The notes beneath the pieces are model-generated. The model worked only from the letters and a program-made list of their open reading frames with translations, did no database searches and was not told where the DNA came from. A stretch of DNA of 64,000 nucleotides from Lasioglossum baleicum. Lineage: Eukaryota > Arthropoda > Insecta > Hymenoptera > Halictidae. Shown here one piece after another: positions 12,800-25,678 of the stretch. The stretch is taken from the NCBI RefSeq assembly GCF_051020765.1, contig NC_134930.1:11036001-11100000 (forward strand), in the 5' to 3' direction. Positions within the stretch are counted from its first letter, which is position 1; every line of letters starts with the position of its first letter. The position numbers and the translations under genes were made by a program.

Positions 12800-13821
12800 T
12801 AAATCAAACTGTAATTCACAAGAGAAAACGTGCATTTTTCTACTTGCTCCCACCGATATTGATTCACGACCATGAGAAAATGTATTCGCGTTCATTTATG
12901 ACGCACCAACACAATTACCGAACTAGTTAAAACGACCGGTTTCAAATTTCACATTTTCCCGGTGCTGAAATTATGAAATCATTTTATTGGGAAGTATCGA
13001 ATCACATTAATTTACTGTGCTCATATCGTCATGAAAATCATACGAATTTGAATAAATGCAATCCTGCCATTATTACCATTCGAGGATTTTTAATAAATTT
13101 TTCATTGCCGTCAGCGATTTCATTCACAAATAAGCAGGGCATCTCAAGTAAAATCGACTATTAATATTTGTCTGGTTTGTTTTTTAAAACATCCTTGTCT
13201 TCTAAAACTTATCGATCGGCTTCCGCTAGATAAAGTTAATTAAATAACGAGTTGTACCTAGTCGTGTATGATTATTAGATTGTGGAGTACTTTTCATTTT
13301 TGTCATAAATACAAAAACCACACAGTCCGAAGATTGCAAGTCAATTCTTAGATAACACAAGAGAAACTTCATCGCACACAAATTACGTGATGCGCACTAG
13401 TAACTCAAGTAGAATGAACCAGCGATTGGTCAGCCAAGCGAAACAAGGCAGGCGCAGCCCAGACAGAAAGACTTCCAAGGAACATCGCTCAATTGTGACT
13501 CACCCATTTTGATGAAAGTTTGCACATTTACAGATTACGTAAAAATATTACCACGTACTTTTTTTATCGAAACAAATTTAGGGAGTGAAATTACCCTCAA
13601 AGTGGGAAATCGAAAACCTTTTACGCTTAGTAACTCGTATGATGAAAGACACGTTTTGTTTTTTAGTTACAAAATTTCATAGGATGAAACATGCACAAAA
13701 CAATTATACCATTGGAAAGGTATAATTGCCAGCTACATTTTCGCTGTAGAAAGTAGAATGATAGCGCTAGCGAATAAAAAGTTATAGCCAATTTTCTGAA
13801 TGTTTTGGCAAAAAATATTTT

Positions 13822-14418
13822 CCGTATAAGTTGGGACACCCCAAAAACTCTGAAAAATAAGTGTTGAAATGAAGTCAAAACTCCTTATATTCAATGTTGT
13901 ATTGAGTATTTATTTCTTGGATCATTATTTGGCACAAAAAAACATTGTTTACTCAATAATGACCGGCTTAATCGTCTGAATCACTTTCACAATGTTTGCA
14001 TGTGAAATATCTTGCAATCATATTAGCGAATTTGAAGTGCACGTCTTGATATGAGCGATTCAACTTCTTTGGCATGATCTTCGTACAGACAATACAAAAT
14101 CTATATCTTCTAAAGTAGATGGACCCAAAGAATCAGACGAAGTTTTGATTTTTTGAATGCTGTTTTTTTCGGTGTCGCTTTTTTTCTCTTTATCGGCGAT
14201 TATTTCCTTCGCAGCAGCGCTTTTTGATTGTTTTTCTCTTAATATCGACAGCTTTTCATTGGCTGTCGTCCACGCTTGGACGTTTCGGCCGTCTCGACAC
14301 AGTCCTTGCCTTAACAAGTTGATTATTTTACATAAAAATACTTAAAACATGGTTTCCATTAATAAAAATGATCTATATTCGAAACAAAGAAGAAAAGTGT
14401 TTGTCCCAACTTATACGG
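13822..14418 (-). mobile_element. Unclassified transposon relic with 17-bp inverted ends
   Basis: CCGTATAAGTTGGGACA (13822-13838) and its perfect complement (14402-14418) bracket about 600 bp. On the minus strand an open stretch ends at TAA 13968-13970 and includes FCIVCTKIMPKKL, then ARYFTCKHCESDSDD. This looks like a Cys-containing acidic C-terminus of a decayed transposase. The superfamily is not determined. Confidence 0.45.
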
Positions 14419-17400
14419 CATGAGCATCTTTACAAAAAACGCCATTTCGAAACACACAAAAAAAAACAAATTCATATCGCAAAAAGTGAACAACTCTTTC
14501 TGCACATTTAAACTACATTAAATTTTCAACATATTAAACAATCAGGGTTGACAAATTTTCAGTTGAAAATGAATCAATAAGGAACACAATAAAACTTTTT
14601 AGAATACATTTTTAGCCTTTGCTTGGCACAGCTACACTGAACACGACCTGTTGCTGTTAATTCTCATGAAAAGTTTGATTATTATTAGACTGTTATTGTA
14701 GATATTGTAGAATTATTGTAGACAAATTTTAAGAAAGTGGGACCGAATCAAACCTACTTTCATTGGCAATAGCATTTGTAGATCCAAAATAAATACAAAT
14801 CATACTAAATCCTGTCCAATTTGATACTCCAGTATTTTAAGAAAATTTTGTAAACTATAAATGCATAAAGATCCGCGGTATAGATGACAACCGTGACATT
14901 GTTGTTTCAGTGCATTAATGTGGAAAAAAGCACTGTCCCAACCATTACGACAGTCCCTTACTGCGTTAGATCACACGGCATACATTCCAGAACCGTCGAA
15001 AAGACGTCTGAATGCTTTGAAGTATCACGGCCCTAAGATATTTTCAGGAAACAAGTGAAATCAGATAAATGAAAACGCGCGAAGCGTGTCGCTTACGAAC
15101 CGGACGGGTGAATCGCTCCGGGGAAAGCAGCGTGCGCCATTATATCCGCGCTCACGCTAAATCATACTTAAAGCTTCGCGTTCCCGTGGAATTCTTCCGT
15201 CCGACCTTCCACTCTATTTCCAACGGCGGCTTTTACTCTCGAGACCGCGGCTCCGGTAACGAGCCTCCGCATCGAGTCGAGGAAAAATTGGATTCCTGAA
15301 ATTTCAAGGGTGGAATTTTTTAATACGCGCCTCTCGCGAATGTTACGTATCTGGCCCCTTTCGAGAAGACTTCAAAGGGCTCCCGGGGCCCAGGGAAAAA
15401 ATTCCTGATAAACGAAAACGAGCGAACGAAGGAGGGCTCGACTCCTGCGTCGTTTAATTGAGCAGCGTAATCCGTGCGACGCGTTCAACAACTCGGCACA
15501 CCTGTCTTGCAGGTCGCATGCACCTGCCTGACGTTTTTCTTGGGACGATTCTTCCGGTATCATAATTGTTACGAGACAAAATTTACGCATTTACAATAAC
15601 GCACTACAAGAAAATTCATATACAATCTATATTATATAAATTGAATCTTCTTACTGTTGACCCTTTACACTCCGAATTATTTTTCAATTTTATTACCAAC
15701 AATTCCCTACTATTTCAAGTGTTTTATTTGAAATTTACTTCAAAGGACAGTTCCCAGACTGCTACTTATTTTAAACAATTTTGTTTACTAATTATATTAA
15801 ATATAGCTCTCAAACTTTGTTGTAATTTACATTTGTGGAACTTATATTTGTTTTCAACTAAAAAATAAGAAATTAAATAAATAAAGGAAGAACTAAATAC
15901 ATATAAAGTGTTTCCTTTACATTTTTCTTTCTCTGATGTCGAGTCACACTCGAGAAAGGAGTGGAAAGGATTAAAATAAAAAGGGAGTGTTAAACGTTAA
16001 TATTAAAAGAAAAAGGGACCGATCCCTCTGACAGATCTCGAAACGGCAGTTTCGAACGAAAGCGCCATTTCAGCGGAAACCACGAAGTCGAAAGTACAGC
16101 GAACATTGACTTTTCGAAATCCGTAATAAACTTCGTCGCGCTGTCGTCGCATAAACGCGTCGTTGTTGAAAATTAGCACGGGGAAAAACGATCGAAGAGA
16201 TGTCGAAGCGTTCGATTGCGATCCGCGTTGTTGAATGTCGGCCGAGGAAGAAGACAGAAGAGGAGGCAACACTTTCGCGGAAAGTTCGTTGTACGTGCCA
16301 GGTATGTCTACATACATATACGTGAATCGTTGGTCGTCTTTTGCGTTGGTTCGCGAAGAACTCGAGAAGGGAGGGAAATCGAGGCGAACGAACGGCACGA
16401 GCAAAAGGGAACGATAAAAACTCGTCCGCGGACAAGAAACGTGATATTTTAGCCGGTTGATGGGGGAGGGCGGTGAGGTCCGGGGGTGGCGATTAATTGC
16501 CAAAATAACTGCAGACACGAGGAATCGTTTAGGCTCGACTCTCGGAACATTGTTTACCGTGGATACAGCCGACTGGAATCTATGTCCCCGTGGACACGCT
16601 CGACATAATATACGGGGACAGTTACCGCCCTCGGCGACGTATATTACCCCCCACCTAAGTGGCGCTCTTTCGTTCGTCCTGGCGAACAGCTACGGTGAAA
16701 TATTCCGCGTGGCTCGTGCCGGACACCAGCATGATTCAAGAGAAGCCGATCGATCGTTTCCGAAGCTCATCGACAAGAGAAAACGATCTGTCGCCCTTAA
16801 ACTATCTACAAATACGCGCCTGAACGTTTCCGACGTCTTTATGTTGACACGTTCACCGTGTCGAACGGTCACCTCCAAAAATCCCACGAACGTAATTTAG
16901 TCATTGCAATTAAAACTCCTGGGTACTAATCGTTGTTGGAATGAATGTTTAAGAGACTCTCACAGAGCTATTTAAACATAAAATTGTGATAAGCCAAGAT
17001 TTCCATAAACGAATTGATAAAGATACAAGGGAAAAATGTCCAGCTTTCAAACTTTCAGAAAATATTTAAAAGTGTCCGAGATCCGAAGCACATTAAATAC
17101 AAGTGTCATTACGTTCGTAACTTTCTATACGACCAGGTCAACTAGAAATCGTTTCGTTCAATTGCAGTCTAACCTTTGACCCTATGCACGGCGAAGCTTC
17201 CAAAGAATTCGTACACCGTCCAAAAGAAAAAGGCAAAAACAATAACGTCGCCCGAACGGCACGCCGATTTGCGCGGAGCTTTATTTTCGTCTTCGTCGCT
17301 TGAGCAACACTGACTCGCTCCGTGATGCGATGGATTTATTCTTCGAGGACAAAGTAGATTATTATTATTATCTTACAACAACACAGATTTACAATATTAT

Positions 17401-19608
17401 CGTTATTAGAAGGGAATGAACAATTTCTTGCCTTAAGTTTTCTATTGAGATCATAAATATTAGGGGTGGGCAGGTACCCGAAAATTTCGAGCCTCGGGTC
17501 AGGTTTTGATGACTCGGGTCGGTTTGGGACGGAGTCCGAAAATCTATTACGTTCTCGGTATGGTATATGGTACCATATACATATGTATACATATAGAGGC
17601 TAAATATATACGTACCATGAACTATCTAATTCTAGAAAAATTCGAGTATATTTCTACAGAGAAAACGAGTGACAATATATGTAGAAATATTGTATAAACA
17701 AACTCTACACACCGCCCTGGTATCGCAGAACCACACGATTTTGCCACAAAAAGCCAAAGAAACCTGATATAAAGCCCAAATAAAAAAAAATATGTTTTAT
17801 TATTTATTTATTTGTTATTGCTTTAAACCAAGTGGTTACAATATTATTACATTTGGCTTACATTAAATAGGTGTTACATTGTTTCTAAAAAAATTCTTAC
17901 AATTATAAATTATTTTCAGACCTTCTAAATCAGATTTACATAAGAAAGAACTAATACAAAGATATATTTTATTATATCAATACTTTAACTGTCGAATCGC
18001 AACTCTGAAACTCGCCCATAGGGTACAGACTTAAAAATATTATGATACACGTAGATACTGCGTTCATCATGACGAGCCACACGACTAAACGTGCACACCA
18101 AGGTTCTAAACAAAGCACTAAGCATTCTTGATTAATAGTAGTCTGCGACAGCTTCAAGTAATCCACAAACAAGAAAAATCAACACGCGGTAACAACAACT
18201 AAACACACGCCACCTATGGAAGCTGCAAGCTCGTCAGATTCATTCGAAGAAGGAGCCACACAAGGTAGTTGCTGACAGAGATTAAGTTCGACGTTAGAAC
18301 AATCTGGTGTTAAGACAACTGCGTTCCACATGTTTCCTATGTTGAACTCGCGCCTCACGCCCGAGATTAGAGGAACCAGATGCGACAGCGTGTTTCTCGA
18401 TGCCGCCGCTCGAAATCCGTCGGACGACATTGCCGAAAAATACGGCAAAAAATTCCGAATGTGTGTCTCGCCGTAATTCGCGCGTGAAGCCCTCGCAGGC
18501 CTCGGCTCGTAGACAGGGTTTAAATTGACCGAAGAAAAATGTCAGGCCAGCCGGGAACCGAGACGGATATTAGCCGGAGCGACGAGCTTTTAACGTTGGA
18601 ATTTTCACGCTCCAGCTATCAACCCCTCCGGCCGACCAACGTCGCGCGGAACGAAACATTCTCACGCTTCTCGACGCGGCCACGCTCTCCTCTCCTGCGA
18701 CTAATTAATAAAACTCTGTATCCCTTTTTCCATTTTTTTTCCGGCCGTGATTCCCGCTCGCAAACGGCCTCCGCCCCGATACGGTCGCGAGCTTGCGCGC
18801 GGAATTCGTCCCTACGGCTGAGAGTGCTAAATGATGTTTTCGGACATCATTATGCCGCTTGTCAAGGGGAGGACCGCCGTTTGATGAATTCCGGCGGGAG
18901 GCAACGCGAACCTCGGTCGAAATAAGTAAATCGTTTATTTGTCGCTGCGAATTTGATCACTTAACTTAACACGGACAAAATATACTGCGTTTCTCTGTAG
19001 AGTCATTTCGGAACAGATGCACCACATTTTGTTTTCTTTTGAAAATAATTGGAAGTACAGGCAGGCATAGTTTAGTTATTTATTTAAATCTCTCTAATAC
19101 ACATCCTGAATTCCACATTGTGTAGATTTTAATCAAAAGTCGTGTTGTAAAGGAATAGTAGAAGTGGAAGGAGGTGAAAGATAACGGCACTAGAACGGTT
19201 AGCTTAGTTTTTTAACGCACAGTCATTGTCCAGTCTATTTAAAATGAAGTCAAAGGAACCCGTCACCGCTTAGAACTAACTTAAACTAGAACGTAAAGAG
19301 TTTAAACAAGAGAAGCTAGAATCCAGTGTAGGCTGGAAACTAGAAGACCAGAGAAGTGCAATGGCCTTAGCATTTTAATCGCTCAAGCAAAGCGGTAGTT
19401 TTAAATTAGCGAAAAGTGCTAACTGCTCAAGCGAAGCAGGAGTTCGAAAAGCAACTGACTCTTCGGGCACAGCTGATTACCCGAAGAGTCAGAACGGTGG
19501 GAGGAGAGGTGAAGAAGAGCCTCTATACTCTATAGCGAATCATTGTTATGGTTTTGGCAACCCTGTCACCTCTATCTCCCCTGTTCTATACGAAGTAAGT
19601 CGCGTGCC

Positions 19609-20121
19609 GCACAGTGGGCTAAACTGACGAAATCTGTGTCAAAATTAAAGAACTTTCGATAGAAATGAGATAGAGCGATGAAATTTTTTTTTAATAAAAG
19701 CTGAAACTTTGCAGAATATGGGATAATTATGGAGATTGTGGTGCGAACGTTCTTTAACCTTGAAAGAATTCGTTAAACTTGCACAACTTCGAGAAAATTG
19801 TGGTTTTCCCAATACCACGCGCGGAAAAAATTTTTTTTCAACATGCGACACATCATTTCTCGTAGATTTTTTCACGCCGATTTCAAATCTGCTTTCAAAA
19901 TTTGTCTACGACCTCAGGATATTGCAAAATCGATTTCTTGAAATTCTACATGTTTAACGAATTTTCTCAAGATTAAAAAACGTTCGTACCATAATCTCCC
20001 TATTTTTTCCATATTCTGCAAAGTTTCAGCTTTTATTTAAAAAAAATTTCATCGCTCTATCTCATTTCTATAGAAAGTTCTTTGATTTTGACACAGATTT
20101 CGTCGGTTTAGCCCACTGTGT
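19609..20121. mobile_element. Fold-back element with GCACAGTGGG termini (513 bp)
   Basis: Arms of about 150 bp (19609 to about 19770 and about 19975-20121) are inverted copies, beginning GCACAGTGGGCTAAACTGAC and ending with its complement. The 3-bp duplication GCC flanks both ends (19606-19608, 20122-20124). It shares terminal bases and duplication length with the other GCACAGTGG elements but not their interior. Confidence 0.8.
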
Positions 20122-20139
20122 GCCGTCGCGTAGCTCGCG

Positions 20140-20456
20140 CGATCCGCAACACGTGTAAAACTACGAGTTTTACCATTTCTGTAACCGCTTTTAGCTCGTG
20201 TGTATGTTAATCGATTTCGATGAAATTTTCAGCATGTGTGTAACTACTATAGATCTACAAAACATATATTCCAAATTTTCTTTAATGGCCAAAATAAAAG
20301 TTTAAAAAAATGCCTTTTTTATTTTTCCATGTAACCTTGTAAATGATAATTTTTGGAAAATCTTTTTTGATTACAGAAAATGAGGTCGATTGGTACAATT
20401 ATAAAAAAAGTTATTCTATTTTAAAGGGCGTACGAATACGCTTTACACCCACTATG
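20140..20456 (-). mobile_element. Tc1-like fragment homologous to 37629-37945
   Basis: Read on the minus strand it starts CATAGTGGGTGTAAAGCGTATTCGTACG after TA (20457-20458) and follows the 37629 copy for about 300 bp. Only one terminus is present, and it abuts the fold-back element ending at 20121. Confidence 0.5.
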
Positions 20457-20459
20457 TAA

Positions 20460-22760
20460 TTTCGTTTCACCTTGCAGCTGTAAATATTTGTGCGGAAGAT
20501 TCTATCCATTTCTAAGAAACGTACTTAAATGATAGATCATACGTTTTCAACCACAAATGGTACATCTAACCTGCGCGTTGAACTTGATCTCATCCCTAGT
20601 TACGAGGTGCACAAAATAACAATCCCGTTCTGACGTCTTTCGTCTTTCTCGTTACCGGGCGCGCTTCATTTCTGCCGTATTAAAAGAGAATTAAACAGAG
20701 GGACGGTGACGCGGCGCATATGAAAAATCACCGTCTGACTCCTCGCAGGGAAAGGATATTACGATTGTTACGTTTTTCCTGCTGGAATCGTAAATCTTCC
20801 GCCGCGACCCCGACTTGCTTCTCCAGGGGTTTACAAGTCCCGGCTTGCAGTCTCGTTTACGTGCAGAGTTTTCTCCGACCGATAAGGGGACCATCCCCGC
20901 GTCCTGCCGTTATTTTGCGATCCTCCAGTTAGACCAGGGAGCTTTCGCAAGACAGATTACATTACAGCACCGACAATATTCGAAACGACACTGCTTTATA
21001 TTCGACGCCTATCGACGTCCAACGACAGCCGGATGACAAATGTTTTTCGCGAAAGCTAATGACTTTCTTTTACGGTTCTCGTACGCAATTCATTGATGAG
21101 AGGATCCTTCTCCAGCTCTCTCCCTTCAATCCATTCGTGAACATATCGATTGTCAAACAACCATCTCTGAATAGTTCCACAGAATCAAGTTGTTGCAATC
21201 AAACCTGCAAAGCTTGTCGCAATGATTGATTTTCTCGAATTCTTTTATATCATACAATTTCTAAGGAAGTTCAGACATTGCAGTCAACCAAAAGTCTCGT
21301 ACTCTTTATTATACAAATTATTAACAGTGTCTCATAACTTCGAACAAACACAAAGAATTTAATTTTCAATAAAGCAGTGAGTAAAACAATGGGTGTTTCT
21401 TGTGTGGCAAGCGTACACAAATTTTAGTGAAATAGAACAATAATAGCAACAGCTTCAGAAATTCCTGCCGAAGTTTAGAAAAGTGATTTTTCTTCATCTT
21501 GTGGTTGTATTTTCGTATGACATGTAAATTGGATCTTGCGTCTATTTTATTTATATCATTGAAAGGCGAACACCAGATTATGCAACTTGTACACTGCGGA
21601 TTTGTATGCGAACCACTACGTTTCTAGTTGCAACAGAGAGGAATATTTTTGCATTCTAAGTATGCTTTTACTTCTTTGTACTTCACCTTCTCACTTTCGT
21701 ATAAACTGAAGCTGTCTAGCCATGAAGCAAGATATCAATAGCGTTTATCCGTTTCTTTCTGGTTTTCGTGTCTACCGATCATCTAATTAGCTTCAGCACG
21801 TTTTCGCCTTATTTCACGTTTATCGGATTAACGACGTCCCTTATTATACGGCATTCTTCCGCTAACGCAATTTACACTTCACACCTCATTAACACCGTGC
21901 TCGGAGATATGTGTAAGAGCTATGCGTTACTATTATAATTATTAATATTCAGTTCAACTGCCGAAGCTGGAGGCGATCCATCTTACTTGAGACCAACAGC
22001 TTCCGCGGCCAGCCGTCGCCCAATAAAACGATACCCCGCGATAAACCTTTCGAAGCCAATTAGGAGCTAATTGATTTTAACTGTAAATCTATGAGCCCGA
22101 TTCCTCCGTCCTGGCCGGTTTCATGGGATTGCGGTTAAGACGGGGCTGGGGACTTCTGCCAAGCAGCCAGTTGTTCTCGATAAATTTACGATGACTACAC
22201 TCCCTTTTCTTGCGCTCGTTCTTCTCTGTTCTCCTCGCGTTGCTGACTCTCGATCGTACTGCGTCATCTGTTTCCCCCCTGTGCATCTCGCTTCTTCAAA
22301 ACCTTCTGCCTCCTTTTCCCCATGGCTTCGCTCCCAGCCAATAAAAATCGCTTTTCGCTCATTAGCCGGAGAAACGAATCCGTTCCGAGATGCTTCGAGA
22401 AGAATTATTTGAGAAACTACTGCGGGGTCTCGCGTATTTTTACGTACAATTTTTACTATCGATCATACCGCATTTCTATCGTGTCCCGTAGAGTCTGAGA
22501 GATCACAAAATTTCGCATTCTTTCAAACGACTCGGAGGTGCCGCTTTTTTCCGTAAAATTTCCCTGTTAAAATTAAACAAAGTTTGTATATCGCTCATGC
22601 ACAAGAAAAACGTCACAGCTCAAAATTATTCAGTTATTCAGAGTATTAATAAATACATTTTTATGTAAATATATACTTGTTTTTACCATATATAGCTAGT
22701 TAAACTATCAAAAGACTTTGAAGCGCTCTCCTGTAAAATTTATATTTTTATATTTATGAC
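20460..22760. other. Intergenic DNA, no gene seen
   Basis: The GC-rich patches at 20690-21030 and 22080-22420 have only chance frames. No repeat ends or RNA genes were recognised. Confidence 0.4.
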
Positions 22761-22762
22761 TA

Positions 22763-22964
22763 GACTGCGGATTTTATGCATTTATGATGAAAAATGAGTA
22801 GATCTAATTTCTGACAGTAAAAAAATTTGAAGAATTTAAATATACTCTGCTATATTAGTTTTAACCTATTAGACATATTCAACAAGAAATTAAATATTCA
22901 TTTCACCGCGGCTTGTTGTAATTTGGGTATAAAGTTTTTATTTTGCATAAAGATCCGCGCAGTC
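22763..22964. mobile_element. GACTGCGGAT-family MITE, best copy (202 bp)
   Basis: Ends GACTGCGGATTTTATGCA and TGCATAAAGATCCGCGCAGTC are inverted, with TA on both sides. Many related ends occur across the window with the motif CATAAATGCATAAAATCCGCAGTC. Confidence 0.75.
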
Positions 22965-23229
22965 TATTTATGTATGACGTTTTTCTTTTGTACGTAAGCT
23001 TACCAAGTTGAACCGGATGTTATTTCTCACAGAGAGGATTTAAGGATAATCAGGACTTCGTACAAGAAATAACACAGTTCTGTTCGATTTTATGAAAACT
23101 TTGATTCGTATATTCATAGTTTTGTACAATAAAAACATGTGTGTGCATTTAAACACTTCGAACAGTGTTTTTCATTAAAAATGTGAAAAGCAGTGGATCT
23201 TTGAAATTCCATGTCGGCATAGCTTATAG

Positions 23230-23235
23230 TTTATT
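23230..23235 (-). promoter_or_regulatory. Polyadenylation signal AATAAA of the secreted-peptide gene
   Basis: The minus strand reads AATAAA 52 bases after the TAG stop of the predicted terminal exon. Its position supports the three-exon model over the unspliced frame, which would end about 2 kb upstream. Confidence 0.5.
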
Positions 23236-23286
23236 GGTGCGAACGGTGCATACATGTTTTTACTACGTGTGCGGATTTTTTCTTCG

Positions 23287-25618
23287 CTAGGTCGAGAACA
23301 TTGTAGAGCGAACGGTTGACGGAGGTGGTGGTTTCCGCAAAAGGAGATGCTTCCGGTGGCCCTTAACTGCGAACAAGAAGCGGATATAAGAATGCCGGAG
23401 GTTACCGGAAGGGCTCAGATTTTACGATACTCACCGCATCCTAGAAACGGAACGCAAACCTTGCCCGTAGGGCAATCGCCGTCCTTCTTGCAGGATTTAT
23501 CCGCTTCCCGTTTGCGTCTGCTGTCTGGAATGTTCAAGGTTACGACCTCGGACTCGTCCTGGAGTTTCAAGAAAATTATCCACCATTAGACAATTTAATT
23601 CCAGAGCGAGGGTAGATCTATTGCTGTTCCCGAGGTAAAGCAAGAAATAGGGGACGTTGCGTCCGATCGGGGGATGAATGTATCCCTTTCCTGAGTTAAG
23701 GATGTAGCATACGCGCCGTTTGTTGCTCGAAGCAGCACCCAATTTAGATATTGAGAAAGTCTGGATTTTTAACAGATTGGCTGCTACATCAGTGTACATA
23801 AAAAATTATACAAAATATGTGGAAGGTTGCTTTTCAACGAAAATAATGATCCTATTCTTAAATAGTTACTATTATTGGTATGATGTTATTAATCTTTAAA
23901 TTATTTTACGGTGGATTGTAGAATAATACATACAAATATTATTTTCGGTGTATTCCTGATTCGTTTATATTCAAACAGATCGAACCTTCTATTCAACGAC
24001 GTAAAATCTGAAGAAGCAAAATGGGTTGTCTAGCTAGAGATGTGATCAAGTACCTCGGAAACAGGTTCGAATTGATTGAATTCGAACTCTCTATAAATAC
24101 TTCGAAAAACAGAAATAGTACTCCTAAGTATACTTCAACTAGGGTTGCCAGAAATGTTTTATCCAAATATAGAAAAAGTAGTGAAAACTGCAATTATGTA
24201 TATATGTATGAGATATGCTCAAAATATAGGAGTTCAAGTAAAAGAGGTACACAGCACATTTTTAACTTTTTTATTCAAACAAAGATTTTTGAAAATTCAA
24301 ATATGACATAGGAGGTCAAGTTCAAATATAGAAGACTCATATCAAATATAGAAGATCTGGCAACCCTAACTTCAACCTATGCCAGATAGTTTCGAACCTT
24401 TTACAAGTACGTTGGTAAATGGAAGTAATACTTGCAAGTATACTTGAATCTTGGCCAAATTGATTCGAAACTTTTATGAATATCGTACCAGAAATTGTCT
24501 GATTTTTCTAATAATTATTTTTTTACTTATAAAATCAATTATGCTGTCCTTTAATGCAAAAGCAGGAAATATCATGGATAAAAAAAGAAGTAGGCTACCC
24601 CCAAGTATTGTAAATGAAACACTATTCTTAAATAGTTACGGATTTAATAAATAAAATGCTTAAAACCCACTTTGCACTCCTGATTTCCAAGATTCGGGTA
24701 CTACTTGTAAAAGATTCGATTCCTATCAACATCGAAGCACTTGTAAATATCTTTTCGAAACTTGTGAGTACTCATTCCGAGGTTCGATATCAGTTTGTAT
24801 AAAATGAATAATTTTCAAATATAATCATTGAAACACACACACACACATTATTGCTTTTAAGTAGTAATCGAAACCCATGAAATGAAACTTGGTTATTGAA
24901 ATTTACTCGGATTCGTGAGTGTATATTGAACTTGATCCGATCCCTACTTGTAACTAATACTCTTAAGCTCTGTTTACACTGAGGCAACATCGGGCAACAT
25001 TTTGTCGCCTCTTGTTGCCTTATTTTTTTTTTTAAGAAGGCAACAAAAGGCTTCAAAAAGGTGAAAAATCGAATAGTTAAACAACTTAGTAAAAAGCACG
25101 TGTGTTAACCTGCTGACAAAAAGACTTCCCCCATAGAGGTTACTGATCCTTGAATAGCATAAAGAATATCTGAAGTCCTAGCACGTCGGAGGCAAACGAA
25201 AATGGTCATCGGGAGCCTAACTTTTGCTGTAGCAGGGGAGCTAATGATCTCCGAGTCGCCAACAGATCTACAGAGCGGTACAAGTTTGGCGTCCCTAAGT
25301 TACATCCGGGGGTCGGTTTCAAGCGCGATTAAGGCTTCGAGAGAGCGCGGCGATATCTCTTAGCAAAGAATCGAGTCGGTTCTGGTACTCACTGAATCTC
25401 CACTGCGATCCCCTAAGCGGATTACGTGGATCTCTGGGTCGTCCTGCGGATGGAGGACCAAGGACGATTAGAACGTGATCGCGATTTACAAGAAACGACT
25501 GAACAACGCGTTTGTTCGGTATGGCTAGCTCGTATCTCCGTACCTTGTCGTCCTTAATGATGCACCTGGTGGCCGAAACGGCGCACACGAACAGCAGAAC
25601 GAGAAACAGCCGGCTCAT
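23287..25618 (-). CDS. Predicted secreted cysteine-rich peptide precursor, 3 coding exons
   Basis: Coding exons on the minus strand are 25618-25544, 23558-23435 and 23366-23287 (75+124+80 nt, 92 codons plus TAG). Exon 1 encodes a start Met, a hydrophobic signal peptide (about residues 1-16, likely cleaved after VSA) and a short acidic stretch. It ends in phase 0 at a donor AAG|GTACGG. Exon 2 follows an acceptor ending TTGAAACTCCAG and is open in only one frame. That frame gives a pro-segment, a furin-type RRKR site (residues 39-42) and cysteines 48, 54, 60 and 66 in a C-x5-C-x5-C-x5-C pattern. The donor GCG|GTGAGT opens a 68-nt intron, and acceptor TTGTTCGCAG leads in phase 1 to a basic, proline-containing tail. 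A TATA box and a poly(A) signal frame the gene. I do not recognise the family: the CKKDGDCPTGKVC core recalls small secreted disulfide modules, but the function is unknown. It could be a neuropeptide-like, immune or other secreted peptide. Alternatives are an unspliced 99-residue frame from the same ATG (25618-25319) or an exon I missed in the 1985-nt intron 1. Confidence 0.62.
24140..24368. mobile_element. hAT-like MITE in intron 1 of the peptide gene (229 bp)
   Basis: TAGGGTTGCCAGA and TCTGGCAACCCTA are inverted ends, with the 8-bp duplication ACTTCAAC on both sides (24132-24139, 24369-24376). It lies inside the predicted 1985-nt intron. Confidence 0.82.
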
Positions 25619-25671
25619 CTTCGAAAGCTACGCCTCGGGGAACGTTTGCCGATCGTGTGTCGCGAGCCGGT

Positions 25672-25678
25672 CTTTATA
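25672..25678 (-). promoter_or_regulatory. TATA box of the secreted-peptide gene
   Basis: The minus strand reads TATAAAG about 55 bases upstream of the ATG at 25618. A start site about 30 bases downstream of the box would fall near 25647 and give a 5' UTR of about 30 nt. I did not see a strong initiator motif, so the exact start site is inferred. Confidence 0.55.

Larger units (their letters stand above)
10105..19608. other. Intergenic DNA with scattered MITEs, no gene seen
   Basis: Besides the fold-back at 10788, the MITE at 12591 and the relic at 13822, GC-rich blocks at 11700-12260, 15060-15580, 16000-16900 and 18180-18930 have no recognised product. 17972-18448 on minus is open except for one TGA (18179-18181). 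Confidence 0.4.
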
